A stretch of DNA of 64,000 bases from Clostridium estertheticum subsp. estertheticum (GTDB taxonomy: Bacteria > Bacillota > Clostridia > Clostridiales > Clostridiaceae), in the NCBI RefSeq assembly GCF_001877035.1, contig NZ_CP015756.1:301001-365000 (forward strand), given 5' to 3'. The notes under the pieces were generated by a model. That model ran no database searches, was not told the DNA's origin, and saw only the letters and a list, made by a program, of their open reading frames with translations. Each line of letters begins with the position of its first letter. Position 1 is the first letter of the stretch. Of this stretch, positions 8,499-16,712 are shown in pieces. The translations under genes and the position numbers were made by a program.

Positions 8499-9233
8499 AT
8501 GAATAATATAATTGATAGAATAAAATATGGAACAGAAACAATAAAAGATCCAATTAAAAATAATGAATTCTCTTATGGGGAAATAATTGCAGAGCGAAAT
8601 GTATGTGATAATTGCGGAGAATGCATGAGTGTATGTCCAGTGAATGCCATTAAGATAAATACTATTACAAATGCAGAGCATCTAGTAAGTGTAGATTATA
8701 AAAAATGTATTTATTGTAGGAATTGCGTTGATATTTGTCCCAAATCCGTTTTGAAAATGACATCTGATTATAAAATGGCGCAGTTAGAACTTGCAGGTGA
8801 TAAACTTAGGGAAAAAATATATAAGACATTCAGGAGATCACTTGTACTAAGAGTAGTAGATACTGGTTCTTGTAATGCCTGTATGTCAGAACTTAATGCA
8901 CTTTCAAACACGTTTTATGATATTTCAAGATTTGGAATTAATGTATCTCCATCTCCAAGGCATGCAGATGGACTAGTGGTAACGGGGCCTGTTACTATAA
9001 ATATGAAAGAAGCTTTAGAGAAGACTTACCACGCGATGGCTGAACCTAAAATAGTCATAGCTGTTGGTAGTTGCGCTTATAACGGTGGAGTATTTAAAGA
9101 GGGTGATGGAGTGTATGGTACACTTAATGATATACTACCAGTAGATCTTGTAATTCCAGGTTGTCCTCCATCTCCACAGGCTATTATTTTTGGGCTTCTT
9201 AAAATAATGGATAAAATTAAAAAAACAGACTAA
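8499..9233 (+). CDS. Ferredoxin-NuoB fusion, electron-transfer subunit of the Ehr-like complex
   Basis: 244 residues joining two parts that are separate genes in hydrogenase-4: a 2x[4Fe-4S] ferredoxin domain (Cys36, 39, 42, 46 and Cys70, 73, 76, 80; HyfH/NuoI type) and a NuoB/HyfI domain. The latter keeps all four ligands of the proximal cluster: Cys125 and Cys128 in 'GSCNACMSE', Cys192 in 'GSCAYNGG' and Cys222 in 'PGCPPSP'. Electron transfer from soluble ferredoxin to the large subunit is therefore intact even though the Ni-Fe site is gone. Last gene of the operon; a hairpin follows. Confidence 0.88.
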   Translation: MNNIIDRIKYGTETIKDPIKNNEFSYGEIIAERNVCDNCGECMSVCPVNAIKINTITNAEHLVSVDYKKCIYCRNCVDICPKSVLKMTSDYKMAQLELAGDKLREKIYKTFRRSLVLRVVDTGSCNACMSELNALSNTFYDISRFGINVSPSPRHADGLVVTGPVTINMKEALEKTYHAMAEPKIVIAVGSCAYNGGVFKEGDGVYGTLNDILPVDLVIPGCPPSPQAIIFGLLKIMDKIKKTD

Positions 9234-9251
9234 AATCAATAGGCAAAAGTT

Positions 9252-9310
9252 AGGTACCGGTAGGAAGTGATAGTTTGAGTTTAAAAACTTCTTATGGGTA
9301 CTTTTGTTAT
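9252..9310 (+). terminator. Terminator after the Ehr-like operon
   Basis: A 16-base stem with one mismatch and wobble pairs (9252-9267 with 9288-9303) is followed by CTTTTGTTATTT. It lies 19 bases after the last operon gene and just before copy 2 of the 24-bp repeat. Confidence 0.65.
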
Positions 9311-9318
9311 TTAATATT

Positions 9319-9342
9319 GCAATGAACCAGGAGATGATTTAA
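9319..9342 (+). repeat. 24-bp dispersed repeat, copy 2
   Basis: Same element as at 1940-1963. With the nine bases on its left the two copies match over about 32 bases with four or so differences. It lies after a terminator and before the phosphorylase promoter, with no start codon at a usable distance from its Shine-Dalgarno-like core. Confidence 0.55.
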
Positions 9343-9369
9343 TAAAATAGTTTAAGAGAAAAATATTTG

Positions 9370-9407
9370 TGCAAACGCTTGCATTAAATTAGATAATTAT
9401 GTATAAT
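9370..9407 (+). promoter_or_regulatory. Promoter of alpha-glucan phosphorylase with cre-like site
   Basis: TTGCAT (9379-9384), a 17-base spacer and TATAAT (9402-9407) form the promoter. The palindrome TGCAAACGCTTGCA (9370-9383) covers the -35 box and closely fits the catabolite-response element bound by CcpA (TGWAANCGNTNWCA). Binding there should block the promoter when good sugars are present. Confidence 0.75.
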
Positions 9408-9480
9408 AAACATAAAAGGTAGAGTTATAATATAATTGTAAATTATTTTATATTAACAAGAAATATAGGAGGGAAATCTA

Positions 9481-11100
9481 TTGGATACTAATAATCTTCC
9501 AAGAGTTGCTTATTTTTGTATGGAGTATGGACTAAGCTCAGATTTTAAAACTTATGCAGGGGGACTAGGAATACTTGCAGGGGATCATTTGAAAGGTGCT
9601 AAAGATCTAAATCTACCACTTGTTGGAATAGGACTTAAATGGAAACAAGGGTATACAGAACAGATTATAGATGAAAATGGTGAAGTATATGATACATATC
9701 ATAACTATCATTATGAATTTTTAAAAGACACGGGAGTAAAAGTAACTGTTAATATCAGAAATTTAAAAGTAGTATGTAAGGTTTGGAAATTAGAAGAGTT
9801 CGGAAACAACCCAATATATCTTTTAGATACTGATATACCGGAAAATGGTGATAGGTGGATAACAGGACAATTGTATGGTTGGTTTGGAGAAGAAAGAATA
9901 GCTCAAGAAATAGTCTTAGGTATTGGTGGGGTAAAAGCTTTAAGAGCTTTAAATATACCAATTGATGTATATCATTTTAATGAAGGACATGCTGTACTTG
10001 CGGCAACAGAGCTTATAAAAGAAAAAATGCAATCAGGATATAGTTTTGAAAATTCTTGGGCGAAAACTCGTGATGAAGTAGTATTTACAACTCATACTCC
10101 AATAGTTGAAGGTAATGAATCTCATCCTATTGATAAATTAGAGTATATGGGAGCATTTAATGAATTGACTAGGCAGCAAATGATTAGACTTGGGGGAGAA
10201 CCATTTAACATGACTGTAGCAGGACTTAGACTCTCAAGGAAAGCTAACGCCGTAGCAAAACTTCACATGTTAACTGCAAATAAAATGTGGAAAACTGTTG
10301 CTGACAGGCCTGAAATTATTGGTATAACTAATGGAATTCATAAACCAACTTGGGTAGACGAGCGAATAACCAAGGCGTGCGATAATAATGGCGACCTTTG
10401 GGGAACTCATATAACTATTAAAAAAGAACTAATAGAATTTATTAAAGAAAGAACTGGGACCAAACTTTGCGTAGATAAGTTACTTATCGGATTTTCAAGA
10501 AGGGCTGCACAATATAAGAGAAGTGACTTAATATTTACTAGTGAGGAGATTATTTCTCCTCTACTTAAAAGTGGAAAAGTTCAAATTGTATTCTCAGGGA
10601 AAGCTCATCCTCTTGATGACATAGGTAAAGAAATAGTAGCGAAACTCATAAAAATGATGAAAAAATATCCTAGTAGCGTAGTATTCCTTGAAAATTATGA
10701 TATGAATATAGGGAGAATGTTAACTAGAGGTTCAGACATTTGGCTAAACAATCCTAGAAGACCTCTTGAGGCTAGTGGAACATCGGGAATGAAAGCTGCA
10801 ATGAATGGTGTATTAAACTGTTCTATTTTAGATGGTTGGTGGCCAGAAGCTTGCAACGATGGCATAAATGGATGGCAGTTTGGAGACGGGGTAGGTCTTG
10901 ACGATTTAACAGAAGTAGAATTAGATAAACATGATACGATTGCTCTTTATGATACTTTAATTAATAGAGTTATGGCTACTTATTATGGAAATAGAGAAAA
11001 GTGGGTAGAAATGATGAGAGAAAGTATTAGAACTACAAGTTATGAATTTTCAGTTGAGAGAATGCTTAACGAATATTATAACAAAATGTATATAAAATAA
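9481..11100 (+). CDS. glgP: Alpha-glucan (glycogen/maltodextrin) phosphorylase, short GT35 form
   Basis: 539 residues, the short bacterial/archaeal type of glycosyltransferase family 35 rather than the roughly 800-residue GlgP. It releases glucose 1-phosphate from alpha-1,4-glucans. The N terminus 'VAYFCMEYGLSSDFKTYAGGLGILAGDHLKGAKDL' and the C-terminal 'RRPLEASGTSGMKAAMNGVLNCSILDGWW' are diagnostic; the Lys in 'GTSGMK' binds pyridoxal phosphate. TTG start after AGGAGGG. It is a single-gene unit with its own promoter and a cre-like site, and ends at a bidirectional terminator shared with ilvE. Confidence 0.88.
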   Translation: MDTNNLPRVAYFCMEYGLSSDFKTYAGGLGILAGDHLKGAKDLNLPLVGIGLKWKQGYTEQIIDENGEVYDTYHNYHYEFLKDTGVKVTVNIRNLKVVCKVWKLEEFGNNPIYLLDTDIPENGDRWITGQLYGWFGEERIAQEIVLGIGGVKALRALNIPIDVYHFNEGHAVLAATELIKEKMQSGYSFENSWAKTRDEVVFTTHTPIVEGNESHPIDKLEYMGAFNELTRQQMIRLGGEPFNMTVAGLRLSRKANAVAKLHMLTANKMWKTVADRPEIIGITNGIHKPTWVDERITKACDNNGDLWGTHITIKKELIEFIKERTGTKLCVDKLLIGFSRRAAQYKRSDLIFTSEEIISPLLKSGKVQIVFSGKAHPLDDIGKEIVAKLIKMMKKYPSSVVFLENYDMNIGRMLTRGSDIWLNNPRRPLEASGTSGMKAAMNGVLNCSILDGWWPEACNDGINGWQFGDGVGLDDLTEVELDKHDTIALYDTLINRVMATYYGNREKWVEMMRESIRTTSYEFSVERMLNEYYNKMYIK

Positions 11101-11120
11101 TTATAAATATAAAAAAAACA

Positions 11121-11158
11121 AAAACAACTTCAAAGTATAAATTTTGAAGTTGTTTTTA
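11121..11158. terminator. Bidirectional terminator between the convergent phosphorylase and ilvE genes
   Basis: The A-rich left arm AAAACAACTTCAAA (11121-11134) pairs with TTTTGAAGTTGTTTT (11142-11156). A-runs and T-runs on the two sides let it serve both strands; the two genes converge here. Confidence 0.85.
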
Positions 11159-11171
11159 TTATATATAATAT

Positions 11172-12200
11172 TTATTTAACTTTTACAATCCAACCTTCTG
11201 GTGCTAATACATCACCAAATTGAATCCCGTAAAGAGTATCATAAAGTTTTCTAGTAACTGGGCCAACTTCTGTTTCGCTGTGAAAAACATGAAGCTTACC
11301 TTTATGTTCAATACCACCAATAGGTGTAATTACAGCAGCAGTTCCACATGCACCTGTTTCTTTAAAATCAGAAAGACTATCTATTGGAACATCTCTTTCT
11401 TGTACATCCATTTTTAAATACTCTTTTGCAATATAAATTAATGATTTTTTAGTTATACTAGGAAGTATTGATGGTGATTTTGGAGTTACAAATACATTAT
11501 CTTTTGTAATACCAAAAAAGTTTGCAGCACCAACTTCTTCAATTTTAGTGTGAGTTGCAGGATCAAGGTATATACAGTCTGCAAAACCTTTTGATGCAGC
11601 GTGTTCATGAGCAAGAAGACTTGCGGCATAGTTTCCTCCAACCTTTACGTCGCCAGTACCAAATGGTGCAGCTCTATCATATTCATCTGATGTCATAAAA
11701 TTTACTGGAGATAAACCAGATTTAAAATAAGCACCTACTGGGCAACAGAATAGACCAAATAAAAATTCTGGTGCTGGGCCTACTCCGAGGTTGTCCCCAA
11801 TACCTATTACATAAGGTCTTAGATAAAGTGTTGCCCCAGTTCCGTATGGTGCGACGAAAGCTTCATTTGCTTTAACAACTTGTAAACATGCATCAAGAAA
11901 TTTTTCATCTGAAATTTCAGGTATTAAAACACGTGAACAACTGTTTCTCAAACGTTTTGCATTCTCCAAAGGTCTAAATAATTGAATACTTCCGTCCTTT
12001 GTGCGATAAGCTTTTAAACCCTCAAAACACTGCTGACCATAATGAAGAGATGTTGAGGCTTCACTTATAGAAAGATTGTTATCTTTAACTAGTTTCCCAT
12101 CATCCCATTTACCGTTTTTCCATATTGAGATATACCTAAGATCTGTCTTGCTATAAGCAAAACCTAATTTGCTCCAATCGATGTTAACATTTGTGCTCAT
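11172..12200 (-). CDS. ilvE: Branched-chain amino acid aminotransferase
   Basis: 342 residues starting at the ATG at 12200, chosen because AGGAGGGA lies at the right distance upstream. A longer frame adds 35 residues with no ribosome-binding site and no homology, and I reject it. Fold-type IV PLP enzyme, IlvE class II: '[13 protein letters not shown]', the PLP lysine in '[15 protein letters not shown]', '[11 protein letters not shown]' and '[12 protein letters not shown]'. It carries out the last step of Leu, Ile and Val synthesis or the first step of their breakdown. It stands alone here, without other ilv/leu genes, and no T-box is visible in its leader. Confidence 0.92.
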   Translation of the reverse strand: MSTNVNIDWSKLGFAYSKTDLRYISIWKNGKWDDGKLVKDNNLSISEASTSLHYGQQCFEGLKAYRTKDGSIQLFRPLENAKRLRNSCSRVLIPEISDEKFLDACLQVVKANEAFVAPYGTGATLYLRPYVIGIGDNLGVGPAPEFLFGLFCCPVGAYFKSGLSPVNFMTSDEYDRAAPFGTGDVKVGGNYAASLLAHEHAASKGFADCIYLDPATHTKIEEVGAANFFGITKDNVFVTPKSPSILPSITKKSLIYIAKEYLKMDVQERDVPIDSLSDFKETGACGTAAVITPIGGIEHKGKLHVFHSETEVGPVTRKLYDTLYGIQFGDVLAPEGWIVKVK

Positions 12201-12401
12201 ATTTATCCCTCCTATAATTTTTAAAACTAAATTATAATTAAAATATATTTTGTACATCATTAGAAAGATGACATTATATTCTAAATGTTGTAAAAATTCG
12301 TACAATATAAGATATAGGTTCTATTATAACATATAATATGTATAACAATGGTATTATCAGTATTTTAATAAATTGAATTCAAAATAGTTTTATAACGAAT
12401 A

Positions 12402-12450
12402 AAAAAATTGCATTAATAAGGTAGGGATACCCTTAATGCAATTTTTTATT
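12402..12450. terminator. Strong bidirectional hairpin terminator
   Basis: AAAAAATTGCATTAA (12402-12416) pairs with TTAATGCAATTTTTT (12433-12447), with a further inner TAAGG/CCTTA stem. It lies 25 bases past the stop of the small minus-strand gene at 12472-12597 and terminates that transcript; ilvE reads away from it. Confidence 0.8.
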
Positions 12451-12471
12451 CAGTTTCATGTATTTGACTTA

Positions 12472-12597
12472 TTACTTTAACCCTTCATGACTATTTTTTT
12501 TATCTTTATTTTTCAAAGATTCAAAACTTGTACTATTTCCCATGTTATTTATAGCGTCATTAACCTTTTTAATTTTAGTCTTTTTATTTTTATTCAC
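12472..12597 (-). CDS. Small Lys/Asn-rich protein, 41 residues, unknown
   Basis: On the minus strand AAAGGAGATATACCTG is followed by a GTG and 41 codons to TAA, with a strong terminator 22 bases later. The product is very basic and hydrophilic (about a quarter Lys), with 'KKVNDAINNMGNSTSFESLKNK' visible in part, no cysteine and no membrane segment. The size and composition are like those of small spore or cytosolic proteins in clostridia, but I do not recognise a family. The excellent ribosome-binding site plus terminator make it a credible gene; function unknown. Confidence 0.55.
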   Translation of the reverse strand: MNKNKKTKIKKVNDAINNMGNSTSFESLKNKDKKNSHEGLK

Positions 12598-12670
12598 CAG
12601 GTATATCTCCTTTCATATTTTAATGTTTATATTAATAGCATAGCCAGATTTATTTGTAATATGTATACAT

Positions 12671-12722
12671 AAAAAGTAACAGTCAAATCATTTTGTGATT
12701 TATAAAATGGTTTGACTGTTAC
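12671..12722 (-). terminator. Terminator of the RusA-like gene
   Basis: GTAACAGTCAAATCATTTT (12676-12694) pairs with the matching arm at 12704-12722, a 19-base stem with one wobble. On the minus strand it is followed by five T residues. It lies directly after the stop codon at 12725. Confidence 0.85.
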
Positions 12723-12724
12723 AA

Positions 12725-13363
12725 TTAAAATAATTTCTTAAAACAATGTTTGCAAAGGGAGGCTTTACCCTTATTAGCCGAAATGCACTCATCCTTTGGT
12801 ACTACTTTCCCACATATTTCACAAATTGAATTTGAGGTAGAATTCTTAATTATCCCGGATTTAGGTTTATTTAGTTTAGATCCAATTGTGTTTTTCTTAT
12901 TTGATGGTGGATCATAATTTATAGGTGGATTTTTTTCTTCTCTTTCAACTATTGAATACTTCATAGCATATATACTTTCACCAAAAAGTTCTAGTTCAAA
13001 TCTAGGATTTTCGGCATCGTAAAATTCCTCAATAATAAGTCTTGTAACTTGAGCATCGTTAACTATAAGACCGCTTTTTTCTATGCCATCAAAAATGCTT
13101 TTGGTTATGTTGTTTGTATCAGGATGTCTTTTGATACTTTTATAATATACCTTTAAAACGGCGATAAGAGATTCTGTTAAAAAAATGCTGGGATTCTGGC
13201 TTCTACATTGATAAGCAATTTCTTCTTCATATAAAGCATACCTATCGTGGTATTTTCCAGAATTATAAGGTAAAATGGCTCTCCCATTTGTGTTAAAAAG
13301 TTTGAAATTAGATTTTGAAATGGGTGAGCCCTTTATAATGACTTTTGCATAAGTGTTATTCAT
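12725..13363 (-). CDS. RusA-type Holliday junction resolvase with C-terminal zinc ribbon
   Basis: 212 residues. Residues about 1-130 match RusA-family endodeoxyribonucleases: an N-terminal 'VIIKGSPISKSN' strand and the signature 'HPDTNNITKSIFDGIEKSGLIVNDAQVTRL', which carries the Asp residues that bind the catalytic metal. The linker (about 135-175) is Lys/Pro/Asn-rich. The C terminus has two CxxC pairs, 'CEICGKVV' and 'CKHCFKKLF', i.e. a zinc ribbon. RusA proteins cut four-way DNA junctions and are usually encoded in prophages. No other phage gene is nearby, so this copy seems domesticated or is a clostridial chromosomal variant. ATG start; I see only a weak upstream AGGGGG. Confidence 0.78.
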   Translation of the reverse strand: MNNTYAKVIIKGSPISKSNFKLFNTNGRAILPYNSGKYHDRYALYEEEIAYQCRSQNPSIFLTESLIAVLKVYYKSIKRHPDTNNITKSIFDGIEKSGLIVNDAQVTRLIIEEFYDAENPRFELELFGESIYAMKYSIVEREEKNPPINYDPPSNKKNTIGSKLNKPKSGIIKNSTSNSICEICGKVVPKDECISANKGKASLCKHCFKKLF

Positions 13364-13561
13364 ATGTTCCCCCTAGGATCTATCTTTTTAATAAACCTGC
13401 GTATATCAGTATAGCATAGAAATATAGATATATAAGTGACATGTTTTAAAGTGATTGTCTTATTTATTATTTAGATATAATTTCTTATTTTTTAATTTTG
13501 TGTTAGTATAAGGTAGTTTATTTGTCAGTATATTCTTATGTTTAGGTTTGATTAGTACAAA

Positions 13562-13585
13562 GAATTTATGAATTTATGAATTTAT
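13562..13585 (+). repeat. Three tandem copies of GAATTTAT
   Basis: GAATTTAT occurs three times in a row in the leader region of the sorbitol operon, about 65 bases upstream of the srlD start. It may be simple AT-rich repeat DNA or a regulator site; no dyad symmetry is present. Confidence 0.4.
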
Positions 13586-13650
13586 TCTTGTATTAATTCT
13601 ACTCACTTTATGAGATATAATAAAAACAAGATATAGAGGGAGGTTTTTAT

Positions 13651-14469
13651 ATGAATAACAAGTTGAGTGAATCTAAAAATTGGTTAAATATTGACGGAAA
13701 GACTATTATAGTAACTGGTGGAAACTCTGGTATTGGATTACATATAGTAAATGAACTTAAAGAAAACGGTGCCAACGTTGTTGTTGCTGATATGAATGTG
13801 GAAACTGGAAAAAAAGATGGTGTATACAATATTAAGACTAATGTTACATCAATTGATAGTATAAATGCCATGGTCTTAGAAACGGTGAAGGAGTATGGTA
13901 AGATTGACGTGTTAGTTAACAATGCTGGAATTAATCTACCAAGATTGCTTGTTGATGTATATAGTGATGAAAAAAAATATGAAATTAACGAAGAATCATT
14001 TAACAAGATGACTGCAGTAAACCAAAAGGGTATTGTGTTTGTAACTCAAGCTGTAGTAAGAGACATGCTAGCAAGAAAAATACAAGGAGTTATAATAAAT
14101 ATTTCTTCTGAATCAGGTATGGAAGGTTCGGTAGGACAAAGTCTATATTCTGCAACAAAGGGTGCTGTAAATTCTTATACTAGATCTTGGGCAAAGGAAC
14201 TTGGGAAATTTGGTATAAAAGTAGTTGCTATAGCCCCTGGAATTAATGAGAAGACTGGACTTACAACACCTGCATATAACGAAGCATTAGCTTATACAAG
14301 AAATATAAATGTAGATCAGTTAGACACAGGGTACGAAAAGAGTATTCCGCTTGGACGTGTTGGAAAACTAGATGAAATAGCATATTTAGTAACTTTCCTT
14401 GCATCTGGAAAGTCTGGCTATATTACTGGAACAGTAATCAACATTTCTGGAGGAAAATCAAGAGGTTAA
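13651..14469 (+). CDS. srlD: Sorbitol-6-phosphate 2-dehydrogenase
   Basis: 272 residues, a short-chain dehydrogenase. The Rossmann motif 'TGGNSGIG' is at about 23-30, 'NNAG' at about 90, and the catalytic Tyr and Lys are in 'SLYSATKGAVNSYTRSWAKELG'. The 'NQKGIVFVTQAVVRDM' stretch is typical of sorbitol-6-phosphate dehydrogenases. It oxidises sorbitol 6-phosphate, delivered by the PTS encoded downstream, to fructose 6-phosphate with NAD+. First gene of the operon, ATG start after GGGAGG, with a 16-base gap to srlR. Confidence 0.88.
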   Translation: MNNKLSESKNWLNIDGKTIIVTGGNSGIGLHIVNELKENGANVVVADMNVETGKKDGVYNIKTNVTSIDSINAMVLETVKEYGKIDVLVNNAGINLPRLLVDVYSDEKKYEINEESFNKMTAVNQKGIVFVTQAVVRDMLARKIQGVIINISSESGMEGSVGQSLYSATKGAVNSYTRSWAKELGKFGIKVVAIAPGINEKTGLTTPAYNEALAYTRNINVDQLDTGYEKSIPLGRVGKLDEIAYLVTFLASGKSGYITGTVINISGGKSRG

Positions 14470-14485
14470 ACAGGAGGAGTTTGGT

Positions 14486-16183
14486 TTGATAGATAAGAAA
14501 AATGAAGTCTTGGAGTGTAATAGAGTAGTTAATAATTGTGACCAAGATAACAGCTATAGACATCTAAGTAATCCTACAACTCCCACTGATTTTAATGATT
14601 TTCATTGTAGGATTGCGTATTTATTAGATCAATTAATAAATACGGAAAATTACCTAAATATCATGGATCTTTCAGAGGAAATGAATGTTAGTAGAGGTAC
14701 AGTCAATAATGATCTAAAAAAAACAAAAGATCTTTTAAGAAAATATGATGCTGAAATTTTGGGAGTTACAAACAAGGGTATTAAGTTAAAATGCAATGAA
14801 TTTAGTAAACGTTTAATTCTTATTTATGAAGTGTTTGATTACTTTAAATGTGATGTCGATATAGACAATAAAACCATTGACCTTTTAGAAGCACTAGCTA
14901 AGCATTATAAGTTTAATGACCAAATGGAGCTACTTTTTTATAAGTCAACATTAGTAACTATTGATAGAATAAAAAAAGGTAGGAATCTAAAAACGTCTAT
15001 TCCTATGTACAAAAACTTTGAAATTAACAGTAAAACACTTAATGATTTTATTACAGAAATTGAAAATATTTATAAAATAAAACTAAATCATGAAGATATT
15101 GATTTTATATCGTTCCCTATTAATACAAGAAACTCTGCACATACTAAAAGTATAGAAAATACTGTAAATCAAGAAATATTACTGCAGATTGTTAAACAAA
15201 TGCTTGTTAGCATAAGGGAACGTTTTATGATTGATATTAATGAGAAAACTTTTTATAATAAGGTAAGGCATCATTTATTATTTTTAATTAACAGATTAAT
15301 ATTTAGAATTCCTGTAAACGATATTTTTTCAGACCAAATTAAAATTAGATTTCCACTAGCTTTCGAATTGGCGAAAATATCAATGAGTGTTCTTCAAAAA
15401 CAATATCATCTGATGGGTACAGAAATTGACATAAGTTATCTCGCAGTATATTTTGCTCTAATATTGGATGACAGGAAGGTTGATTATAAAAGTAAGAATA
15501 GTGACGGAAATATTGCCGTTGTGACTAATAATGGCAGAGGCACTTTTGAACTGATAAGAAAGCAGTTGCAAGAAATAGTTGGATTAAACTCTAACATTGA
15601 TTTATTGACTGTTTCAGAGTTGAAAATTAAGGATGTATCCAATTATGGAATGATTTTTAGCACAGAAAATATTATAAATGATAGGCACTTTCCTATTATA
15701 AAAATAGATGGAATTATCGATCAAGATTCTATTACCCAAAAGCTCAAAGAGCTTAAAAAGAAAAATTTAGAACCAATTGCAAACATAATGAAACTAGAAA
15801 ATCTTAAAATATTATATCTAGATGGCTCTGTAAGCTACAGAGATAATGTAAAAATAATTACGAGTAAGCTTATTGATGAAGAGTATGTTTCTAGTGATAT
15901 TTACAGTATATTTGAGAAAAAAGACAACTTGAGTTCGATGATTTATGAAAATGGAGTAGCATTTCCTCATTTAATAGATAAAAAAATAAATAACTTTAGT
16001 CTAACTATAGGTATCATAAAGCCTAACACGGACAAATTAAAAATTATATTATTTTTGTTAATACCAGAAAATATGGATAATCAGCAAGAAGGGGCATTGC
16101 TGAAAATTTATGATGAAATATTCACCATAATAAGTGACAAAGAACTTGTTTTCAAACTTCAAGATATAGAAGATATTTATTGA
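14486..16183 (+). CDS. PRD-domain PTS-controlled transcription activator of the sorbitol operon (GutR/SrlR-like)
   Basis: 565 residues. The order is an N-terminal helix-turn-helix (about 50-100, 'LINTENYLNIMDLSEEMNVSRGTVNNDLKKTKDLLRKYD'), two PTS-regulation domains (about 115-320) carrying candidate phosphorylatable His residues, a degenerate EIIB-like region, and a C-terminal EIIA-type domain (about 430-565) with 'GVAFPHLID'. This is the BglG/MtlR/GutR layout: sorbitol flux through the PTS changes phosphorylation and switches the activator. TTG start after GGAGGAG. It lies inside the operon it presumably regulates, just before srlM. Confidence 0.82.
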   Translation: MIDKKNEVLECNRVVNNCDQDNSYRHLSNPTTPTDFNDFHCRIAYLLDQLINTENYLNIMDLSEEMNVSRGTVNNDLKKTKDLLRKYDAEILGVTNKGIKLKCNEFSKRLILIYEVFDYFKCDVDIDNKTIDLLEALAKHYKFNDQMELLFYKSTLVTIDRIKKGRNLKTSIPMYKNFEINSKTLNDFITEIENIYKIKLNHEDIDFISFPINTRNSAHTKSIENTVNQEILLQIVKQMLVSIRERFMIDINEKTFYNKVRHHLLFLINRLIFRIPVNDIFSDQIKIRFPLAFELAKISMSVLQKQYHLMGTEIDISYLAVYFALILDDRKVDYKSKNSDGNIAVVTNNGRGTFELIRKQLQEIVGLNSNIDLLTVSELKIKDVSNYGMIFSTENIINDRHFPIIKIDGIIDQDSITQKLKELKKKNLEPIANIMKLENLKILYLDGSVSYRDNVKIITSKLIDEEYVSSDIYSIFEKKDNLSSMIYENGVAFPHLIDKKINNFSLTIGIIKPNTDKLKIILFLLIPENMDNQQEGALLKIYDEIFTIISDKELVFKLQDIEDIY

Positions 16184-16216
16184 TTTACAATTATTTAATG
16201 AAAGGAAGTTGATAAG

Positions 16217-16663
16217 ATGACGTTTAAATATATGCTTATACTCGGTGTGGTTGTAATGTTATCCTTTGCCTTGCAATATTTTTTAGGATTCAAGCAAATC
16301 AAACATTTTAATGATGAATATATAAGACTAAGAAAGGAGGGCAGAGTATCTATAGGAAGGCGTGCTGGTAAAATCCAATCAGGTACTATAATACTTTTTG
16401 CACTTGATAAAAATGATAGAATAAGGTATGGAAGAAAAATACAGGGAACTACAATATTAGCTAAGTTTAAGGATTTCAACACATTTAATGGTAGAGAAAT
16501 TGGCAAAATCACATTGAAAGATGAAGAAATGAAGAAAGAGATAAAAATAACTCGTAAAGCAGTATTAGATGCTGTTAATAGTTATAACATTGTAAAAAAT
16601 GGAGAAATTGTTCCTGAAAAGAAATCACCATTCGGAAAAGTATATGAAAAATTGGTTCATTGA
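16217..16663 (+). CDS. srlM: Glucitol operon activator protein GutM/SrlM
   Basis: 148 residues. One N-terminal membrane segment (about 5-23) is followed by 'GFKQIKHFNDEYIRLRKEGRVSIGRRAGKIQSGTIILFALD', which is the GutM signature. In E. coli SrlM helps to activate the glucitol operon together with SrlR; how it works at the membrane is not clear. It follows the srlR-like gene by 33 bases, with AAAGGAAG before an ATG, in a typical gut/srl order. Confidence 0.85.
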   Translation: MTFKYMLILGVVVMLSFALQYFLGFKQIKHFNDEYIRLRKEGRVSIGRRAGKIQSGTIILFALDKNDRIRYGRKIQGTTILAKFKDFNTFNGREIGKITLKDEEMKKEIKITRKAVLDAVNSYNIVKNGEIVPEKKSPFGKVYEKLVH

Positions 16664-16712
16664 TATTTCAATTTATAATTAATTTTATGAATACTTTAAT
16701 AGGAGGTACATT

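Noticed and set aside
7051-9233. Calling the complex a [NiFe]-hydrogenase (hydrogenase-4 or formate hydrogenlyase)
   Set aside because: Both CxxC pairs that bind nickel and iron are absent from the large subunit, and no hydrogenase maturation gene is nearby.
12201-12305. N-terminal extension of ilvE by 35 residues
   Set aside because: No ribosome-binding site, no family similarity; the ATG at 12200 has AGGAGGGA at the right distance.
12487-12672. Plus-strand reading frame of 61 codons
   Set aside because: No ribosome-binding site, Phe/Ile-rich low-complexity product, and it lies opposite the better supported 41-residue minus-strand gene.
13562-13585. GAATTTAT x3 as a CRISPR-like or origin iteron array
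   Set aside because: Units are only eight bases with no spacers, and there is no replication or cas gene nearby; more likely simple repeat DNA.
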